Assembly (NCBI GenBank): GCA_036346395.1
Contig: CM070604.1
Location: 35,739,662 to 35,803,661 of the forward strand
Length of the DNA: 64,000 nt
Source of the DNA: Hsuehochloa calcarea
Taxonomy: Eukaryota; Streptophyta; Magnoliopsida; Poales; Poaceae
Reading direction: 5' to 3'
The translations under genes were made by a program, and so were the position numbers. The notes beneath the pieces are model-generated. The model worked only from the letters and a program-made list of their open reading frames with translations, did no database searches and was not told the DNA's origin. The stretch's first letter is position 1. Each line of letters starts with the position of its first letter. Positions 45,641 to 58,200 of the stretch are shown piece after piece.

Positions 45641-46984
45641 GTGTAAGATCAATGAGGCCGATTAGATGGGGGTGAATAGACAGTTTTAAAAACTTCTCTG
45701 GCTAAAATCGATTTCTAATGTGGAACCTAATAAAAATACGGTTTTACACAATTAAAGTATAAATCAATTAGTCTTTACTAAGTGCACCAACAACATAAGA
45801 CTATTGATAATGATAGCAATCATACAAATATAAGTAAGCAATTTAATTCTAGGAATTTAAATTACAATATTGTAAAGCATAAGAGGAACAAACTACAACG
45901 ACACAATGATGTTTTACCGTGGTATTCAGAGACTTACTGGTCTCCCCTAATCCATGTTGAGGTAAGCCCAAACTAATTGAACCAGTTCCACAAATTAAGC
46001 CAACACCTCCGAGGTAAGTCCAATCACTTGGACCGGCGCTAACACAAACCAACACATCGATCCACTCGAAGTTACTCTTCCTCCACTCCAGAGATGGTGA
46101 GCACCAAACCACTCACAACCGCTTGAACCTTCTCATAACCTTCTTTAAGAAGATCACCGACGCAACTCCTTCAAGTCGTCTAGGTGTCGGTAAACACCAA
46201 GAGTAACAAGTCGAAGATGATCACTTGAACAAATCAAGTGTCTAAGCTCAAGTGGATACACAATCCACTACCTAATACAACACATGCACTTAGGGTGTGC
46301 TCTCTAAGCTCACTAAGTACAACACATGCACCTAAGAGTGTAGAGAGCTTGCTCTTTACTTAAGGAATGGGTAATGGCACCAACATCCTTCCCCACAACC
46401 GGCCAAGATGGGTATTTATAGCCCACATACAAAAACTAGCCATTAGAGAAAAGGTTATGAAAAAAATCAGCACGAGCGGTAGTACCGCCGTTCATCGGCC
46501 GGTACTACCGTACCTCATCTGACGCACAGTAACGGCTATAAACAATCCTCTGAAATAGTTGTTGGAAATGCGGTACGATACTACTGCCATTGAACATGTG
46601 GTAGTTCCGCTCGCCGATAGTTACAAAACACAAGGGCGGTACTACCGCTTCCTTTAGAGGTCCAAAACCGGTCCCCTCTAGAAATAACGTACCACTTCAT
46701 AAATCGGCTATACCGGGTTGCGGTAGTTCCGTTATAAGCACTGCGGTCGTACGACGATGCGGTAGTTCCGCCAAATTAACTCCGGTACCACCGCTTTCCA
46801 GGAGAGCAAAACATGCTTAGAAGGTGTCTCTGGAAAACACGTACCACCAACTAAACTTCAGTCCGATCGGGTTGCTGTAGTACTGCACCACTTTCCTGAT
46901 CATACCGTAGTGTAGTAGTACCGCCAACACAACGCCGGTACTACCGATTATCCTGAGAAAAGTTTAAGTTGACTTTCAAAACAA

Positions 46985-47345
46985 ACTCAATTGCAAAACA
47001 CATTTGCGAATTGATGAACGATGCAAACAATAGTTAAAGGCAAGATTCTCGATAAGTTGCAAAACACAATTGCCAACTTTTAGAATCAACGCCATAAGAA
47101 ATAAGGTACATGAACTTAAACCATTTGCAAAACACATTCGCAAACTAAAGTCACATACTACAAGGATTATGCATGAGCCTCGACTATTTACAAAACACAT
47201 TCGCAAATATCAGCAACATGCCACAAGGAGTAGTTGCATGGACTTCAACCATTTGTAAAACACATTTACATATTATAGTCTCATGCTACAAAGAGTTAAC
47301 GATGCATGAGCTTCAACTATTTGCAAAACACATTCATAAATAATA
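46985..47345. repeat. Tandem repeat with tttgcaaaacacattcgcaaa core
   Basis: At least five imperfect units of about 65-70 bases, each with a core related to ttgcaaaacacattcgcaa, an acaagga- or acaaagag-type segment and gcatgagcttcaacta. Confidence 0.8.
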
Positions 47346-47559
47346 GCACTATGCATAGATGAGCTAGAGTAAGCACATTGAGCTATCAACACATGACTAA
47401 CTCAAGCTACTAGTCAAGACCCTTGTTAATAGTACGACAACCTATACTAGCAATCCGGTCTCCAGCCAAACACCAAGACCGGTAAAAGACTAGGAACACA
47501 TCCTTAGCCCTCGCTAGTCATACTTTGCCTTAAGCATCTTCTTGAAGCTTGATGACACA

Positions 47560-47945
47560 CATCTTTACTTCAAGTCTGGGTTCTTGACTTTGATAATCAT
47601 TAACACATGATGATCTCATTTACTTCAAGTTCTTGACTTGAATATGCATCAACCCATGATGCATTCTTTCACTTAACCTCCATCAACACATGATGGGTCT
47701 TCTCTTGACTTGATGATCAACTCATGATCATCTCCTCTTCTTGAATATCATCAACACATGATGATTTTCTTTTTTTAGAGATCTTGATACGCATCAACAC
47801 ATGATGCATCCTTTAGTCCAAGCTATTGAGTTCAATATCATCAATACATGATGATCTTATTTCCTTCGGGATCTTGACTTGAACATCATCAACACATGAT
47901 GATTTCCTTCATCTTGAGTCTTGACTTAATGAGGGTCTACTCATG
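47560..47945. repeat. Tandem repeat with catcaacacatgatgat core
   Basis: Seven or more imperfect units contain tcttgacttgaa followed by atcatcaacacatgatgat. Confidence 0.8.
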
Positions 47946-48480
47946 ACGTCATCCAAAATCTCTATCATCACGAAACATAACTTATTCATCCAACTCATGA
48001 AAAATGTTAGTTCCACAATATGATTATCATTAATTACCACAACATATCATTAACTCATAATGGTGGGACAAGATACTCCAATCTTTCTCTCTTTGATAAT
48101 TGATGATAATCGCTTCAATTGCAAATAATTGAATGTAGATAAATATGAGTATATATGAACTACACAAGTTTTATATACTCAAGGATATGTTTCAAAGTAG
48201 AGATCCCCAATATATATGGATAAAGAAATATGGATCAATACTAATGAAACCACAAAACATATAGTGAACTCTCCCTAAATGTGTGCATACACAAATGTGT
48301 AATAAAAACATATGCACATACCAATTCGGTTTTCGGAGACAACACCAACTTCAAACATGGATAACTTTCACATACGGAGTCTGTTGGAGGTCCACGAGTA
48401 CTTGATAGAAAGCTTATCTCGTCCTCTTTCCAACAGATCTAGCCTGACCTCCAAATTCCTTTTGTACACACCGAAATCGC

Positions 48481-49030
48481 CAAAATAAGGTGTTATATCA
48501 CCTGTTTGGGCTAATTTGAGCCTTGTAATCGTACTAGATCTGGCCTATATGATCACCGACCACCCTAGGTCCAAGCACTGTTCATGGTGTGCTGTTCATG
48601 TGAATAGTAGTACCACCTCCCTTATGTCATGCTATGTGCGGCTGCCCCCTCCCTATTTAAGGAGGCTGCACCCCTCTAGTTTCCTTGGATTTTGTTTAGT
48701 TAAAAGTTAGCTTTGTTGCAACTTCGTGTATTAGCTTGTGTCGATTAGACCAACCATAATACCGCTTCAAAATATCAATTTTATCAAATATTTCAATCCT
48801 ATTTGCAATTTCAGATTGCTTATTATCTTGTTCTTGTGTGTTCTTCGATTGCATGCAGAAAAAGACATTGGTGGTTAGGTCAACCGCGTTCTTGGCATGG
48901 TTCATAACAACTCAAAGTGTGGTTTAGTGATTGCTTGATGTTCTGGTCATGATCGGTTAAAATCATGCATCATCAAAGTCGTTCTCCTCCAAATCAAAGT
49001 TATCATCCTATCAGAAGATCGGGACCCATT
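48481..49030 (+). mobile_element. LTR-like fragment, unclassified (possibly Ty3/gypsy)
   Basis: It starts near tgttatatcacctgtttggg and has a TATTTAAGG promoter-like motif near 48653 followed by a transcribed-looking leader. It ends near tatcagaagatcgggaccc, which resembles the junction of LTR and internal region in some grass gypsy elements. No coding sequence and no target duplication were found. Confidence 0.35.
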
Positions 49031-49108
49031 GTCTCATCACCCTCTTTCTGGTTTTTTGGGGAATTAAAATGAGTTTGGACTGATTTGGGGGGTTTATAGC
49101 TGGATTCC

Positions 49109-49306
49109 TATCGCTAGTTGAACTGGCGACATGTGACTGTTCATTTCCTGTCGCCAATTTGACTGGCGACAGGAAGTCGAACTGACGACAGAATGGGGGT
49201 ATGGTACCTGTCGCTAGTTCAACCGGCGACAAAAACCCATTTTTGCTATTTTTTGGGACGATTATTTATTTTTGTAATTTTCTTTTAAAAAATATCATGA
49301 TACCAC
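49109..49306 (-). repeat. MULE right terminal inverted repeat
   Basis: Reverse complement of 40388-40580 with substitutions. It contains one additional tgtcgccag unit relative to the left end. Confidence 0.8.
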
Positions 49307-49796
49307 CACAAAGATATGATATAACAATTGACATGCCACCAATCTTCATGCACAAAAAGGATGGTAGATCTTTGTTATAAAGGACGTCATTGCATGTTTC
49401 TCAAAATAAAGAATGTTTTCAATCTTAGGAGGTGTTTTGTGTGAGTCATTATTTTAAATAATTTTTTTGGACTAAATCCTAGTGATTTGAATCAAATCCC
49501 CTCTATCCACACGTACCTTAGTATTCTTTTAAAACTATTTTTTTTCAAATATAGTAAATCTCTTGTAAACGATTAAGACATCAAAGAGGGCATTAGAAGT
49601 TAAAAGAGATATTTGACACGATAGGTATACACCTTATTCCAACTATTTTATTAGAATATTATCATTTCAAACTATTATATTCTTTTTGAGTTGTGACCTA
49701 TCGTATTGTGTCCAAAATTGGTCACATATTGTCCTTTTACTTTCCTATTTTTCTTACATCTGCCTCGTTTGCATCAACCCTTGCTATTGTCAGAAC

Positions 49797-50104
49797 ATGT
49801 ACAATGATATAGACAAATATTATATATAGCACATCACTATGTCATCTATAGACATCACTAAAGACAACTCCTACAACATGTTATCAATTAAGTTGTTTAT
49901 ATAAGACCCTACAATCGTTTAATTCTTGCATGAAAAAATATGGACAACAAGTAATACAATTATATTTTGTGTTATCTATAAAGGCCTTATATACCGTTTG
50001 TTGCACGACAGACGACTTCTTCTCTCGTCGTTCTCTGTCATCCATATCATCATAAATCTTACGTGATAAGGATTATAGACGGATAATATCACTCCATTGT
50101 ACAT
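49797..50104. mobile_element. Small inverted-repeat element (MITE-like)
   Basis: The left end atgtacaatgatat and the reverse complement of the right end, atgtacaatggagtgat, pair over about 12 bases. The 308-bp interior is AT-rich and non-coding. Target duplication not established. Confidence 0.4.
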
Positions 50105-51399
50105 ACCATTAGTCGCTTAGCGTCCCAATTGGCGTTAAAGCTACATTTAGGTGAGCAATTGGACGTTACCTTCACTGATAGATATTAGCAACTCTACTCA
50201 TGATCTGCCTTATTGCTTCCACCTTCTTTAGCCTACTTTTGTTAGCCCCCATAATCTTTGTCATCCTCGTCACAAATACACATCACTATCTATCTTGTCA
50301 TTATCCTCCGAACCATATCCATATATATTAAACAAGTAATCCCCACTAACTGCCATCAAATATTACGTCACTCTTATTATTCACAATCTTTGGATGAAAA
50401 TTGAGTGTCATAGCTGGTTTCTCATTTGCATTGTCTTCTGATTCCTTTAGTCTCTATTCACCTTGATTTGTTCAAACATTACAACCAACAAAATGTTTCC
50501 TTACAAATTCCTGCTGCAACGCAAGGGGTACTCTTCTAGTTTTTTTTGAACCCTCGGCTATGGGAACGGATCATCTGTCGTAGCAATTAGCTACAGTAGA
50601 GATACACAGTATAAGTGGCATTAGACCTCTTCCTTATCGTCCCATCGACAAGGAACGGCTCAGATCAACAGTGTAGAATGCAAAATTCCTACAATGTTAA
50701 ACAGTAAAAAAAAATTGCTATAGTGATTTCTACAATCATTAATAGTCATTGTTTCTACATCTCTATCTGCAGGTGTACTATAGGGTACTGTAGCATCAGA
50801 CTCATATTACTATTTCTACATTGTGTCTCTGCAGTACTGTAGAGATCTCGATCCCTCGGTTACATAGTACTTAGTACGAAATATGTTACAACAACTCAAT
50901 ATATATAAATATCGAAGCACATTTAGTAGTCCCAAAAGTATCCGAAATAATTTTAAAGAAAAAACAAGTACTCGATGATTAGCAAGATGCAAGCTTAGAA
51001 ACAGTGATGGAGCTAGGAAATTTTCAATAAGGGGTGCACACTTCGTAAGGAAGTGTATCATGTATATTCCAATTTTATCCTTAAACAAATGAGGGACAAA
51101 GCAAATCACATCATCTTTTTTCAAACTATATTCAATCCAATTACACTTATCAAATTAAAGAGTTAACACTCATGCATACTTCCTTGAGTCCCTCTTCCAA
51201 GGCTCAAGATGGGCTGCCGGGACTATGGGCTGAGTCGTGAGAGTGTTACATGGGCACATATATGTCAATCTGACTAATAAATACATACTAAAAAGTCAAC
51301 CCGCGCCAACTGGCTTATGCCTGGATGAGTCGTGAGAGTCTTAGATGGGCACATATATGTGGTTTATGCCTGGATGAACCTGGCAAAGCGAACTGTGTA

Positions 51400-51421
51400 G
51401 TGTGTGTGTGTGTGTGTGTGG
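51400..51421. repeat. (GT)n microsatellite
   Basis: About ten GT units (tgtgtgtgtgtgtgtgtg). Confidence 0.9.
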
Positions 51422-51728
51422 ATGGCAACCTAAGACATAGGTAAGCGGTACATAAAATGATAGCAAGGACATGGAACAGGATTTACAAGAGAGCGGGAAC
51501 ATGGCCATCAAATGGTTACCACATAGGAATACACACAACAACAATTTGACTTTCGATACCAAAATATCAAAGCAAACATGTTACCTCTGATCATTAAAAA
51601 AAAAGGAAAACGGAGCATTTAGAAAAATAGCAGACAAAATAAATTAAAACTACGACGGACTGCGAGCAATCAATAGACACATTTCGAAGAGAACCTAAGT
51701 TGGTATGGCACTGAGAAATGGGTGCACA

Positions 51729-52335
51729 CACTACTGCAGACGGGCTCTTTGCCGAGTGCTTAGGGCACTCGGCAAAGCCCCTATTGCACTCGGCAAAGGC
51801 TTTGCCGAGTGCCGCACTCGGCAAAGAGCCGTCGGCAAAGAACCCGTCGGCAAAGGTTTCTTTGCCGAGTGCCACATATCGGGCACTCGGTAAAACCTTT
51901 GCCGAGTGTCACGTCAGCACTCGGCAAAAAAAAACCCGACGTTAACTCTGACGGCCTCTTTGCCGAGTGCCACCTCAGCGGCACTCGGCAAAGAATTTTT
52001 TCTCTTTTTTTTTGAAAATTCTTTGCCGAGTGCCATACTATTGCACTCGGCAAAGAAATTTTTTGTTTTTTTAAAACATATTGCCGAGTGCCATCGCTAT
52101 GGCACTCGGCAAAGCTGGGAATCTGGGTTTCTGATTCCCAGCTTTGCCGAGTGTCATGGCACGGCACTCGGCAAAGCTGGAAATCTGGGTTTCTGATTCC
52201 CAGCTTTGCCGAGTGTCATGGCACGGCACTCGGCAAAGCTGGAAATCTGGGTTTCTGATTCCCAGCTTTGCCGAGTGTTATGGCACGGCACTCGGCAAAG
52301 TCCTCTTTGCCGAGTGTGGCACTCGGCAAAGAGGG
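51729..52335. repeat. CACTA 3' terminal and subterminal repeats
   Basis: About twenty copies of ctttgccgagtgc or its complement gcactcggcaaag occur in both orientations. In En/Spm elements such motifs are TNPA binding sites. Within it a 62-bp unit is repeated (copies start near 52100, 52162, 52224 and, partly, 52286). Each is a near-palindrome (ctgggaatc...gattcccag). Confidence 0.92.
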
Positions 52336-52384
52336 AAAAAATGCTATTTTTTTTTTGGTTTTTGCTTTCCATCAGCACAAACAA

Positions 52385-52620
52385 AGAAATCACATATATA
52401 TCACATACACAGCACATATTCCATCACATACACATCCATAACCCATCACATACACATCCACCATCCATAATACATCACATACAAATCCATATTCCATCAC
52501 ATACACATCCATAACCCATCACATACACATCCACCATCCATAATACATCACATACAAATCCATTGTCCATAATCCATCACATACATTCGCATCATCCATG
52601 ACAATATCCATCACAATATA
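52385..52620. repeat. catcacatacacatcca minisatellite
   Basis: Imperfect repeats of catcacatacacatccat and related units occur inside the CACTA element, next to the subterminal repeats. Confidence 0.85.
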
Positions 52621-53068
52621 TATGTCTCTAGTAGTAGTCCAACATAAGGCTAAGTCTAATACAAGTCCATGCAACATGAAAAGAAACAAATAAACGGTAC
52701 CTCTTCGCCACCTCCCCACCCAGTGTGAATCGCCACCTTGAGGAGGGCGGTTGGCCACAGGCTTTGTGAAGAAGGGCCACCTTGAGGAGTCGGGTTCGAA
52801 CCACCACCGTGGTCGCACAAAGGAGAAGCGAATTCATGAGTATCTACGGAGGGCCGCACAAGCTAAAGGAATAAACAACCATATATACTCACCGGAGTCC
52901 CTACAGAGGAGGAGGAGCCACAAGCCAGAGCGGCGGCGGCGGGCACGACCACACGTGGCAAGGCACGAAGGCTCGCCATGAAGTGAACATGTCCTGCGAC
53001 CTACGCCTCTCGGCCGCCCTGCAGGCTTGTGCGACCTCCATCTCCACCCTGGTGGGCCTCCACCTCCA

Positions 53069-54930
53069 CTAGGTGGGCCTCCCTGGGCGCTCTTTGGGCC
53101 TCAACCTCCGCAAGTCGGCTGCAACATTCCACCATGAATGTTTAAACAATGCAAAGGCAAGGTAGATGTGTAAAAGCAATGAGCAGCCAGAATAAAGCAG
53201 TACTAACACGAGTTCCGCCATCTGCTGCTTGTGAGCTCTGCTGCCGAGGCGTATGGGGAGGGAGGAGCTCGTGCTCCTTGCTCGAATCTCGGCGAGGTGG
53301 GAGCAGAGGTCAGTCGTCTTGTCTGCCATCCAAGATCGGCGGCCGTCTTCCTCCTCCTCCACCTCATCGCAGTCTGTGTCCGGTGGGTGGTGGTCGAAGT
53401 CCTCCCCATGGCGCTCGCGGGCCGCCGAGGTGTACTCGCTAAGCTTGGTGTGGACGCTCGCGTTGGTGTACGCCTCGGGCCCGTCCGCCGGGTTGTAGGT
53501 GACTTACGGGGCCGTCGCCTTGCCCTTGTGTGCCAGGCGTCGCCATGAACTCGTTGCATTCTCGGCCTTGGTGCGCTGGGATCGCGAGGAAAACACAAAG
53601 ATGATTACAAGTAATGAGAATTGAGTGTTAGAATAAATAAATAAAGATGAAAACACAAAGAAGATTACCCATGTCTGGGCGTACGCGCTGAGGCTCCGGT
53701 TGCCTTGGTGGTGTGGCGCCCCACCCATCTGCAGCGGCGAGTCCGACGGATGTTGTGCTTCTCGCCCACTCCTCAGAGAGCCACACATCCCACAATGGCC
53801 TCCCAGCAGAGGCGGTGCCTGGCGCACCAATCAGGACATTGCTGCATGCCATCAAGTTATTGATATATCAGAAGATGAAATAAAGCCTACCTATTCTTCA
53901 TGGAAGGAGTCAGTATTAATGTTTCGTACTTACCGAGAAGTCTTGCTCCTTGGTGGCGTCCCGTCTCGCATCGGCCTTCCTCACCACCGACCAAGGGCGT
54001 CGGCGCAGTAGTTGATGATGCACCGGGCCGCGTCTCGTGGTGCAGTCCGAGAGTCGGGACCTCTGCACCTTGTCCCGCACTCGCGCCGCCCGGTCCTCAA
54101 ACCCTTCGTCGCTTTGAAGAAGTCCTCGCATCTGAGACATCATGTATCGTTTCATTATTTCAAGAACGACCAATGAATGCGTAGTATTGACCAATTTAGT
54201 GCGATGAAGACTCACCCAGAACTCGGCCTTGATCCGCGCCGCAACGGTGCCGAACTCGCTGTCCTCGGCGGCGTAGAAGTGGTCCCACGTCCAGGGCGGC
54301 GAAGTCACCGAGGCGTAGGTGACCATGCCGGTAGTCTTCGCCAATCGAAGGCCCGGTGGCATTGATGTGCCGCCCGTTCGGACACAACTTCGATTCTTTG
54401 CAAGAGTCATTAAGAAGAATTGTTAGTCTCAATTCGATTTTCAACATGTCATATGAAATAGTAGTGAAATAATACTTACTTGTCGCCATTGGGTCGAATC
54501 ACCGTCTTGGCCGGTGAAGTGGGATCGGCAGCGCGAGCTGCGAGGCCCGCGCAAGTAGACTCCCGACGAGGTAGAGCGAGGCGGTGCAAGTGGAACCCAT
54601 CTTTGTCGATGTCGCCGCCTCCCCATGGTCAAGCGAGTCAAAGGAAGTGCCACCCCCTCCTATGTGCGGGCCCACCTTTGTCGTCCTCGTCCACCGACGG
54701 GGTGGCGGCCATTGCACCCTGCGTCCTCGGACGGCCCGCGGGCGGCCGCTCTCGTCCTCCTCGTCGGCGGCTCGGCAAAGGGTCGTCCTCGGCGTGGGGT
54801 GGTGGCGCTCCCTCATGTAGAGGAGTTGACCCCGACGGCCCTGCCTTCCGCCCGACATTTTGTCGAGTGCCCGCAATTTCAAAGAGTAAACCAATTAGCA
54901 CGCTTAAATTACAAGTACTTATAAAGAGAT
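53069..54930 (-). pseudogene. CACTA TNPA-like gene (Ptta/En/Spm family)
   Basis: TNPA-type proteins bind the subterminal repeats and help excision. The minus strand shows, in order: an N-terminal GC-rich part with an ATG near 54861 (MSGGRQGRR); a TWDHFYAAEDSEFGTVAARI block (about 54285-54220); a block with YMMSQMRGLLQ (about 54150); and PHHQGNRSLSAYAQTW ending at a donor GTAATC near 53665. Then come LAHKGKA (about 53530) and VTYNPADGPEAYTNASVHTK followed by LSEYTSAARERHG (about 53500-53400). A Glu-rich stretch and IRARS near 53280 close it. Several of these blocks are in different frames even within presumed exons, so the copy is broken or the sequence has base losses. Exon borders are approximate. 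Confidence 0.75.
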
Positions 54931-54953
54931 GCAAAATGAGCGAAACATAATTG

Positions 54954-54981
54954 CAATAATAATAATAATAATAATAATAAT
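54954..54981. repeat. (AAT)n microsatellite
   Basis: Nine or more AAT units between the two CACTA genes. Confidence 0.95.
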
Positions 54982-55211
54982 ATAGTATTACATGAATTAG
55001 AAATATTCTTCACGATCGGTAATTTGGATCATAGGTGTAAATCATCACTATCAATATTGTCGAGTAAATCGGGCTCATCTCCATCGTTCTCATCATTGTC
55101 ATCGCCTAAGCATGTCGCTCAAGCATTTGTAAGTCCTTAGCATTTTGCACCTCTTCTCCGTCGTCCTCATCTCCACCGTCTGATCAATGTCATTGTCTAC
55201 TTCCATGCCCA

Positions 55212-58200
55212 TCAACAAAACATGTCTATGTCAAACCTCCCTTCTAGCCCCTCCGGTTGATAAAACTCCCGTGTGTTTGGGTCAAAGTTGTAATCCTCAT
55301 CGTTTGGGACAGTAGCGGTTACCGTCTTGGCGATACCAAGCGCACAAGGTACCAACCGATAAGATTGGGGTCTTTTGCACGCCCATGGGAGATAATAAAC
55401 TTGCGTGGCTGTTGAGCCACAATATAGACATCCTCTCCTTGATAGACGAGAATCTGTCAATTTCGACTTGTCCAATCTCGGGGCTGTTCTCGTGACATTA
55501 GGATCGAACCAATGGCATTTGAATCTGTTGGATTAGGAGCTTTGCGACACTCAAAATTGAGCTCGTATATTTCTTCTACTATGCCGTAGTAGTCGCTCAT
55601 CGGTCTTGGGCGCGTCTGAACTCCGGTATTCGTGGTTTTCCGATTGGGCCGACTCAGCTCGTAGTTTCTTGTGTGAAAGCGATAGCCATTCACATCATAA
55701 GCGGTGAATGACTTGACCTTGTAGCGAAGCCTTTGGCGAGCCCTTTCAACTCGACATCCATTTCCGCATCCTTGCGGGCTTTGCAAGGTGAGTAGGATAG
55801 ATCGTTACATTACTCGCTCGTAGGAGCAAAGTGGGATGTCAAAGATTGAGCGAGGTAAATTGGGCCGTACCTTCGTGTCGAACCGAGATATGAAATCGGG
55901 CACACCATCTTTGAGAAGACTATCTTCTTCTTGAGGGAAGGAGCCCTATTCCCTCTCTGTATTTATTCGAAATTCCTGAAAAACAAGAGATAAGGGGTTG
56001 GATAGATGGAGGATAGTGACAAGGGCGTATGTAACAAGCTTATTGAGAACTTCTCGCACATAAGGCTTCACTTCGTCAAGGTTCAACAACACATACTGAC
56101 ATGATAGTGCGCCACTCATCATGCCGCAAGGTCTTGGTGCCCGATGTGCTTGCCTTTCGAGTTGCCCTTTGAAAAGGCCGAGGTTCGATGAACTCGTCCG
56201 CGTTATAGCGAGGGGGCGATTGTGCCTGTTGGGAAGGCCATCCTTATAGTATCTTTGTTGTGAAGTTTGACACCTCCTCGGAATGAATGCCTCGCCACGA
56301 AGCCTCAATTTTGGCTTTATTTCTACACTTTTTGAAGAATCTTTAGACATCTCTCAATTGTATAGCACCAACGAACTGCACGGGCCCCCATTCGTGCCTC
56401 GTCGGTAGGTGCAAAATCGAGATCTTTGCATCGCCGTGAAGAAGCCGGGTGGGAAGATCTTCTCCAACTTGCGAGCAACACAAAGCCACTTTCTCCAAGT
56501 CATCAATCACGTCCCGAGATAACTCCTTGGCACAAAGTCGGCGGAAGAAATAGCTCAACTCGCCAAAGACGCGCCACACATGCTCGTGGGCGTATCCACG
56601 GTCATCGCGAGAAGGAGCCGCTCAATCCATATGTGGTAGTCATGACTCTTCATCCCTAAGACTCGCATAGTGGACAAGTTCACTCCCCTACTCAAATTCG
56701 CCGCATGCCCATCAGGGAACATTAACGTCTGGATCCACTGCAGTACTTCCTTCCTTTGGTCCCTTTTCAAGACGAAATCGACCGGAGTCCTTCTCCATTT
56801 CTTGCCGGCGCGGGAGGCTTCATCACTTGCTTTGGCCTATCGCACATCGTTGCGAGTCGATCTAGCCTTAACGTTGTCCTTTGACTTATCAGGAATGTCC
56901 ATGAGTGTTGCAAAAAGCGCCTCGGCGATATTCTTTTCTGTGTGCATTACATCAATGTTGTGTGGAAGAAGAAGGTCATTAAAATAGGGGAGCCTAGTCA
57001 AGCCCGATTTATGAGTCCACTGGTGTTCCTCACCATATCCAATAAAACCACCTTTCTCTTTATCATGTTTGAGAGCCTCTATCTCAGCACGGACCTCGGC
57101 ACCGGTCATCATCCGAGTGCGGTCGGTGACTTGAACCCCTTTCACGAAGTTCTTGGCGTCTCGTCGAATGGATGGTCAATAGGGAGGAATTGACGATGTT
57201 GGTCAAGCGAAGAAAACTTGCCACCCTCTTGACCAAGTGAACCTCACGGTGTCTTGCATATTGGGCATGGGAACTTCCGTGAACACACCACGCCAGAATA
57301 TGCCATCGCCAGAAGTCATGCGAGGAGTAGTGGTACCACACATGCATTGTGAAGTTCTTCTTTGTAGCTCGGTCGTATGTCGATACCCCTTTTCCCAAGC
57401 AAGGATCAATTCATCAATGAGAGGCTCCATGAACAAACCCATCTTGTTCCGGGTGTCCGGGAATTATCGGTGACAAGAATCGTTCTTGGGTTGAAACATG
57501 GCGGGGGAGATTGAGGGGATCACGAACACGGGCCAACAAGTGTGCGGGCCGCCAAACAATCCATAGGGGTTGAACCCATCTGTTGCCGGCGCTACGTACA
57601 TTAGAGCATCCTCGGCTTTACCATGATGTATGCCATCGAAATGGGTCCATGCATCGCCATCCGATGGGTGTACCATCTTGTCAGCATTGTATCTTTTGCC
57701 ATGTTTGTGCCATGTCATCAGTTTCGCGGACTCCTCTGTCATGTACACTGCCGTTGGATCCTCGGTATGACAGGAAGGTACCGTAGGACCTTCGCGGGGA
57801 TACCAAGCTGTTCCTTCTTGCCATCACTAGTGTCGACCTCCAGATACCTAGAGGATTTGCACTTTGGACAGTGCGTTGCTTTCTCGTGATCTTTCCTAAA
57901 TAGGGCGCAACCATTCGGACAAGCATGGATGTGCTCATACGGCATCTTAAGGGCACGAAGAAGTTTACGTGACTCGTACAAGTTCTTGGCGAGAATGTGA
58001 CCCTCCGAGCGAGGATCCAACAACCGCCAACATACCATCGAAGTTGTCTCGACTCATGCTACATCTGCGACTTGAGCGCCATTAGGCGTCAATGGCATCG
58101 ATTCTTAAACCATTGTCTTTTCGTGAAGGGGCTTACGTCAAGACAAGATATCGTAATGCGCCTTTGCTTGATTCCTCCGCTCGTCCTCTAATCCTTCACC

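Larger units (their letters stand above)
45642..48480 (-). mobile_element. Sirevirus-type LTR of a second family, right border uncertain
   Basis: The plus strand starts tgtaagatcaatgaggccga and then gggggtgaatag, the same end layout as the solo Sirevirus LTR at 33799 (tgtaggaccat, ggggggtgaatagg). It has a minus-strand TATAAATA near 46412-46420 and a cluster of CGGTA-N-TACCG interrupted palindromes (46477-46946). Two blocks of longer tandem repeats follow. The 5' border at the high-coordinate side could not be located, so 48480 is a guess. No pol is present. Confidence 0.55.
40388..49306 (+). mobile_element. Mutator-like element (MULE) with ~200-bp inverted repeats
   Basis: Left end 40388-40580 and right end 49109-49306 are inverted copies of each other. 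They share aaagaaaattacaaaaa, the gaactggcgacaggtacc block and the atgaacagtcacatgtcgcc block. A MULE transposase gene lies inside on the plus strand, and the minus strand carries at least two further genes. An LTR insertion (45642 onward) and another LTR-like fragment lengthen it. The outermost bases and the expected 9-bp target duplication could not be fixed. Confidence 0.82.
49307..51728. other. AT-rich intergenic stretch
   Basis: No gene is supportable. It contains one short inverted-repeat element (49797-50104), a (GT)n tract near 51400, and unassigned sequence. Confidence 0.5.

Noticed and set aside
51705..52514. Many overlapping reading frames rich in repeated AECHxxALGK-like peptides
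   Set aside because: They are translations of the CACTA subterminal repeats and the 62-bp units in both orientations.
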